From assembly GCA_934635225.1 (NCBI GenBank), contig CAKTYZ010000004.1, positions 124,001 to 188,000 of the forward strand: a stretch of DNA of 64,000 nucleotides. The letters run 5' to 3'. This document shows positions 34,937 through 43,163 of this stretch, piece by piece (position 1 is the stretch's first letter; every line of letters begins with the position of its first letter). This DNA is from an uncultured Kiritimatiellota bacterium (GTDB lineage: Bacteria; Verrucomicrobiota; Kiritimatiellia; RFP12; UBA1067). A program made the position numbers and the translations under genes. The notes under the pieces were generated by a model. It saw only the letters and a program-made list of their open reading frames with translations, was not told where the DNA came from and searched no databases.

Positions 34937-37057
34937 TCATTCCTCCTTGTTTGCGTTGTTTTCGCTAAAGAGCTCTTCGCACGTCTCGAATGACCAACAC
35001 CGGGCTGTCCGCACAAACGTGTTGTCGGCGAACCGGCAGTCGCCCGCATGGCGGAACTTCACGGCGACCTCGGGGATGTCCAGAAATGCATTGTCGCGAA
35101 CCTCGATGCCGCGAATCGGCGCGCAGGCGACCTTGCTCCAGCCGCGCCCCGTCGCGTTGCGCATCCGCAACCACGCCGTCAACCCGACGCTCGTCCGCTC
35201 GAAACGACAGCCGCGAACCAGCACGTTGTACGGCGGTGGCCCTTCCTGGCAGTCTCCGAGCGCCCCGATGCGGATGCCTTCGGCCACATTGAAGTAGACA
35301 TTGTCCTCATACAGGGTCGTCGAGGTCTGCACGACGTTGCCTGCGAGCCGCCCGTTGCGGAATGTGCACCCGCTCACGACCGTTCCGATGCCCGCGCGAT
35401 CGGGGTCGTACAGGAACGCGCCGATACAGGCTTCGGGCACGGGCGTCTCAAACCGCGTCACGCGCCGCCATCCGTTGCTCCGGGAAACCAGCGCGTCCGT
35501 CTGCGCAATGCGCAGATTCGCGAGATATTGCGCCGTGTGCGGATTGGCGAAGACGGCGAGATCGCCGCCACGACGGATGCCGTCGTCCCGCGTCTGCACC
35601 TCGTGCGGAGTGCCGCCGCGCTCCGTCACCATGCCATAGGTCAGCGAGTTGATCCCGTCATCGCCCATGGAGTCGAACGTGCAGCCGAGGAAGACCGTTC
35701 CCGCTTCGCACCAGCAGCCGTCCGCGTTGCTGGACAGCAAGAGGCCCTTCTGCGGCACGTCGCGGCAACGATGGAATGTCGTCGCGCGCGAGCGGCTGGT
35801 TGCGAAAGCCCAAGCCCGGCTGTTGCGCACCCAGACGTCCTCCAGCGTGCAGAACGAGCAGAAGCGAACGCTCACCGCCCCGAGGCCGTTCTTGCGATTG
35901 GGCAGCACGAGCGTCTGTCCCGGACGGATGTTCCTGACGTGATGCTTCCAGTACCAACCGTCGGGATCGTCGCCTGGCTCGAAGTAGATTCGCCATCGAC
36001 CGTTGCCGAGGTCTTCAGACGGACGAGGGCGGATCCACGGCAAAAGCCTCCCGTTCGGCACAATCAGCCCGTCGGCGCCACAGACGAACCCGAAGGAGGG
36101 GGTGGCCTTGGGCTCCTTCCAGCCCGGATGGTCAGGCCGCAGAGTGCCGGGTTTGAGCGACAGTTCGCACGCGCGCGCGTCCGGGTCGAAGCTTTCGACT
36201 TCGCCTTGGAGGAACGGAGTCTGCTCAAGCGACAGGTCCACCCCCGCCAACGTCACGTTGCGGCAGTTGACAAGCGCCAGCTGGGGGGCGGCGTAGACGG
36301 CACAGCGGATAAAGGTGTTTGTCGGCCCCTCGCCCTCAATCCGGCAGTTCTCCAAGTTTGCAAAGAGACACTGCGCCATGCCGACGCCGGTTTCGCAATT
36401 GTACTCGCCCATCGTGTCGGTGAAGGGATCGCACCGCTGCACGCTGGCCATCCGATAGACGCCGGCTGGAATTCTCAGAATGCTTGGACGCCCGCCCAAA
36501 TGACGGATGGCCTTGCCAGCTCGCGCAAAGGCGGGCGCGTCGTCTGAAACGCCGTCACCCTTCGCCCCATGCTCGCGCACATCCACTACGACGGCGCCGT
36601 TCTCCAAAGACGGTTCTTTTGCCAAAAGAGAGATCTCATCTTCCAGGAGCTTGTCCAGCTCCTCCGCGTCCTTGAGCACACGTTCGGCGAACCCAAAGCC
36701 CGTGGCATCGTCCCGTCTGAGAGACCGCGCCGCGTACTGGAGCGCCCGCGTGCGCAAAAGCCGCCGCTTGGAGGCGCGAACGCGGCCCAGATGATCGCAT
36801 GGCTTCGAGACAAACGCCGCCCGCAGGCGATCATCCGTCCAAAGGCCCCGAGACCGGGCTTTCGCCAGAGACTCCTCCAGCCGTGCCCGATCGACTATGC
36901 GCCGCTCCGCCGGAAAGGCCGCCGGAGCGTAGGCGGGTTCCGTCGGCGCATTCGTCGTCGAGAGCTTGGGGAACGGCTCCGCGAACGCCGTCGCAGACAG
37001 GAAAACAGCTGTCAGCGCAAACGCGACCCGACAGGCCTCTCTCTTTGGCTTCTCCAT
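34937..37057 (-). CDS. Secreted pectate-lyase-like parallel beta-helix protein
   Basis: The start is ATG 37057 (MEKPKREACRVAFALTAV...), giving a signal peptide ending TAFAEPF and about 706 residues. After a helical segment with many Arg/Glu (about 50-150), VDVREHGAKGDGVSDDAPAF marks the pectate-lyase-3 type beta-helix. Later come repeats such as NCRNVTLAGVDLSL and TFDSMGDDGIN. It could be a glycosidase or polysaccharide lyase; substrate is unknown. It is the first gene of the 17-kb glycan operon and ends three bases before the LamG gene. Confidence 0.75.
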   Translation of the reverse strand: MEKPKREACRVAFALTAVFLSATAFAEPFPKLSTTNAPTEPAYAPAAFPAERRIVDRARLEESLAKARSRGLWTDDRLRAAFVSKPCDHLGRVRASKRRLLRTRALQYAARSLRRDDATGFGFAERVLKDAEELDKLLEDEISLLAKEPSLENGAVVVDVREHGAKGDGVSDDAPAFARAGKAIRHLGGRPSILRIPAGVYRMASVQRCDPFTDTMGEYNCETGVGMAQCLFANLENCRIEGEGPTNTFIRCAVYAAPQLALVNCRNVTLAGVDLSLEQTPFLQGEVESFDPDARACELSLKPGTLRPDHPGWKEPKATPSFGFVCGADGLIVPNGRLLPWIRPRPSEDLGNGRWRIYFEPGDDPDGWYWKHHVRNIRPGQTLVLPNRKNGLGAVSVRFCSFCTLEDVWVRNSRAWAFATSRSRATTFHRCRDVPQKGLLLSSNADGCWCEAGTVFLGCTFDSMGDDGINSLTYGMVTERGGTPHEVQTRDDGIRRGGDLAVFANPHTAQYLANLRIAQTDALVSRSNGWRRVTRFETPVPEACIGAFLYDPDRAGIGTVVSGCTFRNGRLAGNVVQTSTTLYEDNVYFNVAEGIRIGALGDCQEGPPPYNVLVRGCRFERTSVGLTAWLRMRNATGRGWSKVACAPIRGIEVRDNAFLDIPEVAVKFRHAGDCRFADNTFVRTARCWSFETCEELFSENNANKEE

Positions 37058-37172
37058 GGATTTTTTGATCCTTTCCGTAGAGGTAATTTCAAAACCCCTC
37101 TTCCGCGTCGTCCGCGAGTCAGGCCACGCAGCCTGACACAACCCGCAGAACGTTCCACTTCAGAGCGAAAGT

Positions 37173-37201
37173 ATTGTAGCAGAACTCCCCCTTCCGCGCA
37201 A
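37173..37201 (-). promoter_or_regulatory. Promoter of the large glycan operon
   Basis: TTGCGC (37196-37201), 17 bases, then TACAAT (37173-37178) on the minus strand, with TG one base before the -10 (extended -10). It lies about 115 bases before the first start codon of the operon. Confidence 0.65.
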
Positions 37202-37207
37202 GGGGGA
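37186..37207. promoter_or_regulatory. Palindrome overlapping the -35 of the glycan operon, possible operator
   Basis: TCCCCCTT and AAGGGGGA are perfect 8-base arms around CCGCGC. The -35 hexamer (37196-37201) lies across the centre and right arm, the typical place for a repressor site. A transcribed hairpin is the alternative, but it lies upstream of the predicted transcript. Confidence 0.45.
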
Positions 37208-37263
37208 AAATGAATTTTTCTTTGAGGGGGGGGGGGGTAATTGAAACTATTTTATGTTTATCA

Positions 37264-37292
37264 TTGCATTTTATGCGGTTATGTAGTATTAT
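37264..37292 (+). promoter_or_regulatory. Promoter of the transposase gene
   Basis: TTGCAT (37264-37269), 17 bases, TATTAT (37287-37292). The transposase ATG begins six bases after the -10, so this mRNA too would be leaderless or nearly so. Confidence 0.6.
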
Positions 37293-37298
37293 GCCAAC

Positions 37299-38438
37299 AT
37301 GAAAGAACAAGTGGAAAGACCCGTCGGCGAGCATTTCGCGAGCCACTGGCTGACGATTCGGCCGAGCCTCTTCAACTTCATCGAGGACGAGGTGGGCGAA
37401 CTGGACGAGAACCAGCGCCTGTTCGTCCGCATCGCGGAGTCCGTTGAACTCGTCCGCATCGCGGCGAAGTACGGATGGTGCGGCAACGGGCGCAAGCCGT
37501 CGAGCCGCCTTGCGATGTTCAAGCTGCTCCTCGTGAAGCACGTCTGGAACTTCCCGACGACGAAGGACGCGCTTGCCGAAATGCGCCGCGCCCCGTCCAT
37601 GCGCAGGCTCTGCGGCTGGGAGTCGCAGTCAGACATCCCCTCCGAGGCGACGATGTCGCGGGCGTTCGGGGACTTCGCGGCGGACGAGACCGCATCGTCC
37701 CTCTTCGCGGACTTCGTGAAGAAGGTGACGAAGAGGCGGATCGTCATCCACCGCAGCATCGACCCGACCGAGATAGACGCGCGGGAACGCGCCGCGACGA
37801 GGGACGAGAAGGCCGCGGCCGCAGAGCTCGCGGCAATCCGCGCCGCCGTCGACGCCGGCGCGGCGGACTACAACGCGCTCACGCTCCAGAAAAGCCGCGA
37901 CGCAGAGACGAACATCTCGCCGCTGCCGACGCTCTGCGACTGGGGATGCAAGCGCAACAGCAAGGGGAAGACGCAGTACTGGCGCGGCTACAAGCTCCAC
38001 GTCGCGGTCGCCGACGGGGACTTCCCCATCGCGGCGTGCCTCACGTCCGCGAGCCTCCACGATTCCAAGGCCGCCATCCCGCTCATGCAGATGGCCGACG
38101 AGGCGGCGCTGTCGCTGTACGACCTCGAGGACGCCGCCTACGATGCGAAGGAGATACGGGAGTTCTCCGAGTCTGGCAACCACGTTCCGATCATCGACGT
38201 CAATCCGAGGCGCGGAACGCCGAAGCCTGACGACAGGGGCGAGAGGCGAGTGCGCATCCCGTCCGCCGAGAAGGTGCGCTTCCGCAACCGCTCGGGCGTG
38301 GAGAGGGTCAACGGACACCTCCACGACGCGCACGGCGGACGCACGGTCAGGGTGCGCGGGCACGCCAAGGTGCTTCTCCACCTGATGCTGGGGCTTCTCG
38401 TCATCGCGGTGGAGCAATCGGCGCAGATGCCCTGCTGA
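37299..38438 (+). CDS. DDE transposase, IS5/IS1182-like
   Basis: The 379-residue protein begins with a helical domain (KPSSRLAMFKLLLVKHVWNF, SEATMSRAF). The DDE core follows: the first Asp probably in SIDPTEID, then KLHVAVADGDFPIAACLT, the second Asp region LYDLEDAAYDAKEI, and the final Glu in RNRSGVERVNGHLHD. It appears complete. There is no Shine-Dalgarno, and the -10 lies six bases upstream. Outer inverted repeats could not be defined by eye. Near its N-terminus it has FASHWLTIRPSLF, which recurs in the antisense ORF at its 3' end. Confidence 0.85.
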   Translation: MKEQVERPVGEHFASHWLTIRPSLFNFIEDEVGELDENQRLFVRIAESVELVRIAAKYGWCGNGRKPSSRLAMFKLLLVKHVWNFPTTKDALAEMRRAPSMRRLCGWESQSDIPSEATMSRAFGDFAADETASSLFADFVKKVTKRRIVIHRSIDPTEIDARERAATRDEKAAAAELAAIRAAVDAGAADYNALTLQKSRDAETNISPLPTLCDWGCKRNSKGKTQYWRGYKLHVAVADGDFPIAACLTSASLHDSKAAIPLMQMADEAALSLYDLEDAAYDAKEIREFSESGNHVPIIDVNPRRGTPKPDDRGERRVRIPSAEKVRFRNRSGVERVNGHLHDAHGGRTVRVRGHAKVLLHLMLGLLVIAVEQSAQMPC

Positions 38439-38604
38439 CGCGCTTCGCCCTCCGCGCCTCGGCGGCCTCCTTCTGCTGCCGCTCCCATTCTTCGCACGCC
38501 TTTCGGTCCTTCTCCCTCTCCCATTCCGGGAAGAGGCTGGGCTGGATTGTCAGCCAATGGCTCGCAAACCGTGGCTTTGCGCCGTTTTCGCCCTCGTCAG
38601 CCAT
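38401..38604 (-). CDS. 67-residue protein sharing the transposase N-terminal motif, antisense to its 3' end
   Basis: ATG 38604 is preceded by AAGGAG at ideal spacing. The product (67 aa) has FASHWLTIQPSLF at 13-25, almost the same as FASHWLTIRPSLF in the adjacent transposase. It continues as a very charged helix (EWEREKDRKACEEWERQQKE) with a basic tail. Of six base differences between the two 39-base motif copies, five are silent third-position changes, so the similarity is kept at protein level. The gene overlaps the transposase by 38 bases tail to tail. It may be an IS accessory protein or regulator; this is inference. Confidence 0.65.
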   Translation of the reverse strand: MADEGENGAKPRFASHWLTIQPSLFPEWEREKDRKACEEWERQQKEAAEARRAKRVSRASAPIAPPR

Positions 38605-38667
38605 GTTTTCGCTCCTTGCCGTCCATGTTTCGTCTTTCCAGCGCACTTCGCCCGTGTTCCTTGATCA

Positions 38668-38693
38668 CAGAACCTCGCGCCAGCGAGGTTCTG
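38668..38693. repeat. Perfect 11-bp stem hairpin in the leader of the antisense ORF
   Basis: CAGAACCTCGC and GCGAGGTTCTG flank the loop GCCA. Read on the minus strand it lies inside a 16-codon ORF (ATG ATG TCT..., MMSTEAIAEPRWREVL) that precedes the 67-residue gene. It could be a leader with an attenuator or a dispersed repeat. Confidence 0.6.
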
Positions 38694-38720
38694 CAATTGC
38701 CTCCGTAGACATCATCGCGT

Positions 38721-38729
38721 ATGATATCA
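38721..38729 (-). promoter_or_regulatory. Possible extended -10 element for the antisense ORF
   Basis: TGA-TATCAT on the minus strand, within ATTTGATATCAT, close to the ATTTGATATAAT found in front of nfnA. The leader to the 67-residue gene would be about 110 bases and includes the hairpin. Confidence 0.4.
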
Positions 38730-38740
38730 AATCTTCCGCG

Positions 38741-38771
38741 CGAAAAGATGCCTTTTCTCGTCTCGAAAAGG
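38741..38771 (-). terminator. Possible terminator after the GH95-like gene
   Basis: On the minus strand CCTTTTC-gagacga-GAAAAGG is a perfect 7-base stem followed by CATCTTTT. It lies about 70 bases downstream of the GH95-like stop codon. Confidence 0.45.
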
Positions 38772-38840
38772 TGAACAATCCAGCAGTCGCGTCTGGAGGC
38801 CACAGACCACGCCGACGTGGTGAAAGCGACGGGGAGACGC

Positions 38841-40949
38841 CTACTGCGCGGACGACGGCATCGCCGTCAGGGTCGTCTTGCCGTTCACCCGACGACCGTT
38901 TAGGCGGCGACCGTCCGCGAGCGCGACATTCTCGAACGCGACGTCTTTCCACGATTCGGGGCAACCCCGGAAGAATTCGACCCGGCCGTTGACCTCGTGG
39001 ACGAGCAGCTCCAGAATGGCCGCGACTGCCGCGCAGTGTCCGTCCATCTGCATGATGCCGCGACCATGCCGGAAATTCGTAAAGCCGTCACGAACGGCAT
39101 TGTGGTGCGAGCCATGGCCCTCGTCGCAGAAATAGGCGTCCCATGCGCGGAGCATCTCAACCGCCGCCGTCGCGTTCCCTGCGTCCGTATGGAGAATCGA
39201 TGCCCACGGCACGCACCACCCCGTCCAGAGGCCCGTGCCGCGCAAGGTCCAGTTCGCGTATGTCGCGTCCAGCAGCGCATGGTTCTCGCCCTTGCCGCGC
39301 GGAATTGTGTCGAACGGGTAGATCCCCGCCAAGTGGGAATGGTGGCGATGGCTCTCGCTCAAGTTCACGCCCTCGAAGATCGCGATCCCGCCGTCGATGG
39401 CGCCGTTCCAGACGGCGGCATCGCCCGTCTTCTTCGCCACGTGCGCAAAATGCGGCAGTCGGTTCGCGACGTCCGCCCAGCGCGGATCTGGCGTCTCGCC
39501 AAGCAGCTGCGCCGCCGCCGTCAGGTCTTGCGCGAGCCGATGGCACGCCGCCAACTGGAAGCTCGGGTTGCGTCCCACGGCGCGCCGGAAGTCATCCCCC
39601 ATCCACTCCGGGCTTGGACCGAGCGGAATCGCGAGCTGCCCGTCTTTTTCCTCCAGCATCGCGAGGTAGACGTTCATCGCGCCCTTCATGAAGTCGTAGG
39701 CGGACGTGCGCAGGAAGGCCGTGTCGCCCGAATATCTCACATAGCGGAACATATACGCGGCCATCCATGCCGTCGAGGCGTGGTCGATCGTCCCTGTCCA
39801 GAATCCGCCAATGCACACGCCCCGGTTGTCGACAGAGTGCGGCAGCACGTAGCCGTCGTCGAGGCCGCAGAACTTCCGCGCATTCTCACGGAGAAGCGGA
39901 CGCCACGAGAGGATCATGCGGAACAGCGGCATCAGGTTCGCAAAGTGTCCCCCGCGAAAGGCAGGCGAATAGCATTCCTGCACGTTGATGTTGAAGTGGT
40001 AGTCACCGTTCCACGGAACGAGACGGTCATCCTCCAGCCACGGACCCTGCAACCCTGCCGGCACGCCGTCTGGATCCGTCATCGCGCCGAAACGGTACAT
40101 GCCGTAGTCGAAGACGCGCTGGAGAACCGGGTCAGGCAGACGGACGCGTGCGCCATCCGCCCAGAAGCGCGTCCATTGGGCGCACGACTCTTCCCGAACG
40201 CGGGCGAACGAAACTGCGGCCGGACGCGGGGCGCCGCCGCGCCGCGTCGAAACCACGAGTTCGCGGTCCGTCCGCGCGAAGTCGAGCGAGACGGACGGAT
40301 CAGCCGGAAGCGCCCAGTCAAAGCCGTCCGCCCGTTTCGCGGGCGCGGCAAGACCGAGCGGCTCCAGTGCCTTGCGCGCAAGCGGCTGCTCCATCGAGGG
40401 GATTGCGGCGACCGTATAGGAGAGCCCTTCCGGGAAGCGCACGGCAAATGCACCCGACGCCTTTGACATCGCGAGACCAAGGATGCGCCCGTCCGCAAGC
40501 GTGACCGTCCCGAGTCCTGTGCGCGTATCGAGCTCGCCATGCGCCAGCGTCGCGCCGGGCATCTTCACGACAACGCGTCCGAGCGGTAACATGTACGGGT
40601 TGCGCGGCTCGCCGGCGGGCGTCTCCTTTCGGAAGAGGGAAAGGAGACGATCCTTCTCGCCCGCACGCCAAAGGCTCACGATGTTCGTGTAGCTCTGCGC
40701 GTCCGTCCACGTGTAGCCGCCACGATGATCCCACAGGTCCGCGCGTCCGACGGTGAGCCTCAGTTCGTCCCCGCCGCCCCAGACGAGGACGCCCGTCACG
40801 CCGTCCGCAAACGCCATCCCCTCATGACAATTCCCGAGGCGGGGGAAGTCCCAGGCGATTCGCCCAGACGCTTCGGATTCGGCAACGGTGGGCAGGATCA
40901 AAAGAACCGTGCTGACAACAGCCAGACAGGCCAACGATCGTTTTTTCAT
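38841..40949 (-). CDS. Secreted GH95-like glycosidase (alpha-L-fucosidase/galactosidase type)
   Basis: The 702-residue protein has a signal peptide ending LPTVAES. It keeps GH95 features: an N-terminal super-sandwich (GVLVWGGGDELRLTVGRADLWDHR), the WNGDYHFNINVQ segment with the two Asn residues of the family active site, and LSESHRHHSHLAGIYPFDTIP. It is shorter and more divergent than typical GH95 enzymes (about 750-800), so fucosidase versus galactosidase activity is not assigned. Its start overlaps the stop of the regulator gene as ATGA, so both are one unit. Confidence 0.8.
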   Translation of the reverse strand: MKKRSLACLAVVSTVLLILPTVAESEASGRIAWDFPRLGNCHEGMAFADGVTGVLVWGGGDELRLTVGRADLWDHRGGYTWTDAQSYTNIVSLWRAGEKDRLLSLFRKETPAGEPRNPYMLPLGRVVVKMPGATLAHGELDTRTGLGTVTLADGRILGLAMSKASGAFAVRFPEGLSYTVAAIPSMEQPLARKALEPLGLAAPAKRADGFDWALPADPSVSLDFARTDRELVVSTRRGGAPRPAAVSFARVREESCAQWTRFWADGARVRLPDPVLQRVFDYGMYRFGAMTDPDGVPAGLQGPWLEDDRLVPWNGDYHFNINVQECYSPAFRGGHFANLMPLFRMILSWRPLLRENARKFCGLDDGYVLPHSVDNRGVCIGGFWTGTIDHASTAWMAAYMFRYVRYSGDTAFLRTSAYDFMKGAMNVYLAMLEEKDGQLAIPLGPSPEWMGDDFRRAVGRNPSFQLAACHRLAQDLTAAAQLLGETPDPRWADVANRLPHFAHVAKKTGDAAVWNGAIDGGIAIFEGVNLSESHRHHSHLAGIYPFDTIPRGKGENHALLDATYANWTLRGTGLWTGWCVPWASILHTDAGNATAAVEMLRAWDAYFCDEGHGSHHNAVRDGFTNFRHGRGIMQMDGHCAAVAAILELLVHEVNGRVEFFRGCPESWKDVAFENVALADGRRLNGRRVNGKTTLTAMPSSAQ

Positions 40950-42148
40950 GATTTTCCCTTTCCTTTGTTTTTGTCACGACATTGTGCGCGAGAGCCGCCG
41001 ATGCGCGTTCGCCAGGCAAGGGGCGACAGGCCCGTCGCCTTGGTGAAGACATAGCGCAAAGAGCGCGGATCGCGATAGCCGCAACGGGCATACAGCGAAT
41101 CGAGGCGGACCTTCGGGTTCGCGAGCAGCTTCTTTGCGTGCGCAATCCGGACGGCAAGGATCTCATCGCGAATGGAATGGCCCGTGACCGTGCGAAAACG
41201 ATACTCTGCGGTCCGAGTCCGGAGTCCCATTTCGCGCACGACATCCGCAACCTTGATTCCGTGACAGGCATTGACTCGCACGTACTCAACGGCGTGAACG
41301 GCGCGCAGGTCAACGCGTTCGGTCTGACGCGTCGAATGGCGGCGTTCCACCGGAAGCGAGCCGAAGTCAAGCACGACAGGCTTCGTCTTCGGGTCCTTGA
41401 AGCGGCGTGCGAGAAGGCTTGCCGCAAGCCTTCCCGACCGCTCAAACGCCGGCGCCACGCTGGAGAGCGTCGGAAACGTGTTCTCGCAGACGAGTTCATC
41501 GTTGTCGATGCCCATGACGGACATTTCCTTGGGGACGGCGATGTCCGCGCGTTCCGCCGCGCGCAGGACCTGCACGGCCATCTCGTCATTCGCGGCAAGA
41601 ATGCCGCAGGGCTTGGGAAGCGAGACGAGGAACTCTTCAAGCCGCCGCCCCAACGCCGCACCGTCTTCATCCTTTGGATGTCGCCAAGTCCGGAAGACAT
41701 GGGCCTGTTGCCCCTGCTTCGCCATTTCTCGCAAAAAGACGGTCTCTCGCTCATGCGACCAGTCTCGCGACAGGCGATAATGGACGTAACCGCAGGCGGC
41801 AAGGTCTCGAACAAGCAGTTCTCGGACAGCCTTTCTCACGATATCCGTCGAATCGTGGTGAACGCCGAAGTAACGCGCGCCGACAATCGCCGCATCCGCA
41901 TCGCAATAGACGACCGTCTGCTCGTCAAATGCCGAGACATCGCAACCCTTTTGCCGAAAGGCCCCGCCCTCGACGATCAGGCCATCCGGCTTCCAGTACG
42001 CCAGAACCGGACGAACGCCATGTTCAAGTTCGCCGACATCGACCGATTCGACATGCCAGCCTTCATCGCGGGCAACGGCATAGATGCCTGCCAGACGTCG
42101 CCGCCACATCATAAAGGCGCTTTCATAAAAGTAGATAACCGTCTTCAT
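40946..42148 (-). CDS. XylR-type transcriptional regulator (sugar-binding LacI-like domain plus AraC domain)
   Basis: The start is ATG 42148 (MKTVIYFYESAFMMWRRRL), giving 400 residues. Residues to about 270 form a periplasmic-binding-like ligand domain (GILAANDEMAVQVLRAAER, MSVMGIDNDELVCE). The last 110 form an AraC double helix-turn-helix (VRIAHAKKLLANPKVRLDSLYARCGYRDPRSLRYVF, quoted in part). This architecture is the XylR type, where sugar binding turns on a linked glycosidase. It directly precedes and overlaps the GH95-like gene, its likely target. Confidence 0.9.
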   Translation of the reverse strand: MKTVIYFYESAFMMWRRRLAGIYAVARDEGWHVESVDVGELEHGVRPVLAYWKPDGLIVEGGAFRQKGCDVSAFDEQTVVYCDADAAIVGARYFGVHHDSTDIVRKAVRELLVRDLAACGYVHYRLSRDWSHERETVFLREMAKQGQQAHVFRTWRHPKDEDGAALGRRLEEFLVSLPKPCGILAANDEMAVQVLRAAERADIAVPKEMSVMGIDNDELVCENTFPTLSSVAPAFERSGRLAASLLARRFKDPKTKPVVLDFGSLPVERRHSTRQTERVDLRAVHAVEYVRVNACHGIKVADVVREMGLRTRTAEYRFRTVTGHSIRDEILAVRIAHAKKLLANPKVRLDSLYARCGYRDPRSLRYVFTKATGLSPLAWRTRIGGSRAQCRDKNKGKGKS

Positions 42149-42178
42149 CTTCGGGCCGATTCCTCTCCCTGACGGGAT

Positions 42179-42187
42179 ATTATAGCA
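42179..42187 (-). promoter_or_regulatory. Extended -10 promoter of the regulator-GH95 operon
   Basis: TGC-TATAAT on the minus strand, about 30 bases before the regulator ATG. No good -35 is seen, in keeping with the extended -10. Confidence 0.6.
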
Positions 42188-42225
42188 TAGAATCTGCGAA
42201 GGGATGCCCACGGACAGGCGAAATT

Positions 42226-42234
42226 TGATATAAT
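42226..42234 (+). promoter_or_regulatory. Extended -10 promoter of nfnAB
   Basis: TGA-TATAAT, 29 bases before ATG 42264 and divergent from the regulator promoter about 40 bases away. No clear -35. Confidence 0.6.
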
Positions 42235-42263
42235 TCACATTTCAAAAGGCAGTCCCAAAGGAC

Positions 42264-43127
42264 ATGACAACAATGAACAAGATCATCGCTAAGAAGCAGC
42301 TCTCCGACAACGTCTTCCGCATGGACGTGGAAGCCCCGCTTATCGCACAGGAACGCAAACCCGGCCAGTTCATCATCCTTATGGTCGATGACCAGCTGGG
42401 CGAACGCATTCCTCTTACCATCGCCGATGCCGACGCCGCAAAAGGCACGATTACGCTCATCTTCCAGACTGTTGGCGCGACGACGCTGAAACTCTCCAAA
42501 ATGAACGTCGGGGACTCCCTTCCGGCCGTTCTCGGCCCGCTCGGCAAGCCGACGGCGATTCGCGGTCTGAACGGCGAGAAGCCAAGCCGCGTCGTCTGCG
42601 TGGGCGGCGGCATTGGCGTCGCGCCGATGCATCCGATCGCCCAGGCACTCAAGGCGGCAGGCAACCAGGTGACGATCATCATGGGCGCACGCAACAAGAG
42701 CCTGTTCGTGATGGAAGACGAGATGCGGGCGATTGCGGGCGACAACCTCATCCTCATGACCGACGACGGCTCGTCAGGACGCAAGGGCCTTGTGACTGAC
42801 CCGCTCAAGGAGCTCTGCGCAGCGGGCGCGGTGGACGAAGTGATTGCCATCGGCCCGCCCGTCATGATGAAGTTCTGCGCACTCACGACGAAACCCTTCG
42901 GCGTGAAGACGACTGTCTCGCTCAACACCATCATGATTGACGGCACGGGCATGTGCGGCGGTTGCCGCGTCTCCGTCGGCGGGCAGACGAAGTTCGTCTG
43001 CGTGGACGGACCCGAGTTCGACGGCCATCAGGTCGACTGGGATCTCATGCTCAAGCGCATGGGCGCCTTCAAGCCGCAGGAACAGGCCGCGAAGGACCAT
43101 GTCTGCAACCTTTTCAAGATGAAATAA
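42264..43127 (+). CDS. nfnA: NfnA-type FAD/NAD(P)-binding ferredoxin reductase subunit
   Basis: The 287-residue protein has an N-terminal FAD-binding barrel (PGQFIILMVDDQLGERIPLTIAD), a nucleotide-binding domain (VVCVGGGIGVAPMHPIAQALK) and a C-terminal [2Fe-2S] cysteine cluster (MCGGCRVSVGGQTKFVCVDG). This is the small subunit of the NADH-dependent ferredoxin:NADP oxidoreductase or sulfide-dehydrogenase type. With the next gene it would form NfnAB, which couples NADH, NADPH and ferredoxin pools in anaerobes by electron bifurcation. AAAGGA fits ATG 42273 (MNKIIAK) better than 42264. Confidence 0.9.
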   Translation: MTTMNKIIAKKQLSDNVFRMDVEAPLIAQERKPGQFIILMVDDQLGERIPLTIADADAAKGTITLIFQTVGATTLKLSKMNVGDSLPAVLGPLGKPTAIRGLNGEKPSRVVCVGGGIGVAPMHPIAQALKAAGNQVTIIMGARNKSLFVMEDEMRAIAGDNLILMTDDGSSGRKGLVTDPLKELCAAGAVDEVIAIGPPVMMKFCALTTKPFGVKTTVSLNTIMIDGTGMCGGCRVSVGGQTKFVCVDGPEFDGHQVDWDLMLKRMGAFKPQEQAAKDHVCNLFKMK

Positions 43128-43163
43128 CCTTCGACCCATTCAACCGCTTTCAATTCCCAAACC

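Noticed and set aside
35048..36547. 499-residue open frame on + opposite the beta-helix gene
   Set aside because: It lies fully antisense to a gene with signal peptide and clear fold motifs, is Arg-rich without recognisable domain, and has no ribosome site. Such shadows are common in GC-rich DNA.
37299..38604. Inverted FASHWLTI-coding segments as the IS terminal repeats
   Set aside because: They lie inside coding sequence and differ mainly at silent codon positions, so they are better explained as two related protein segments than as DNA ends.
38603..38992. Small + ORF over the intergenic region after the transposase
   Set aside because: No ribosome site, and it overlaps the GH95-like gene end and the antisense small gene; the opposite strand has the better coding signals.
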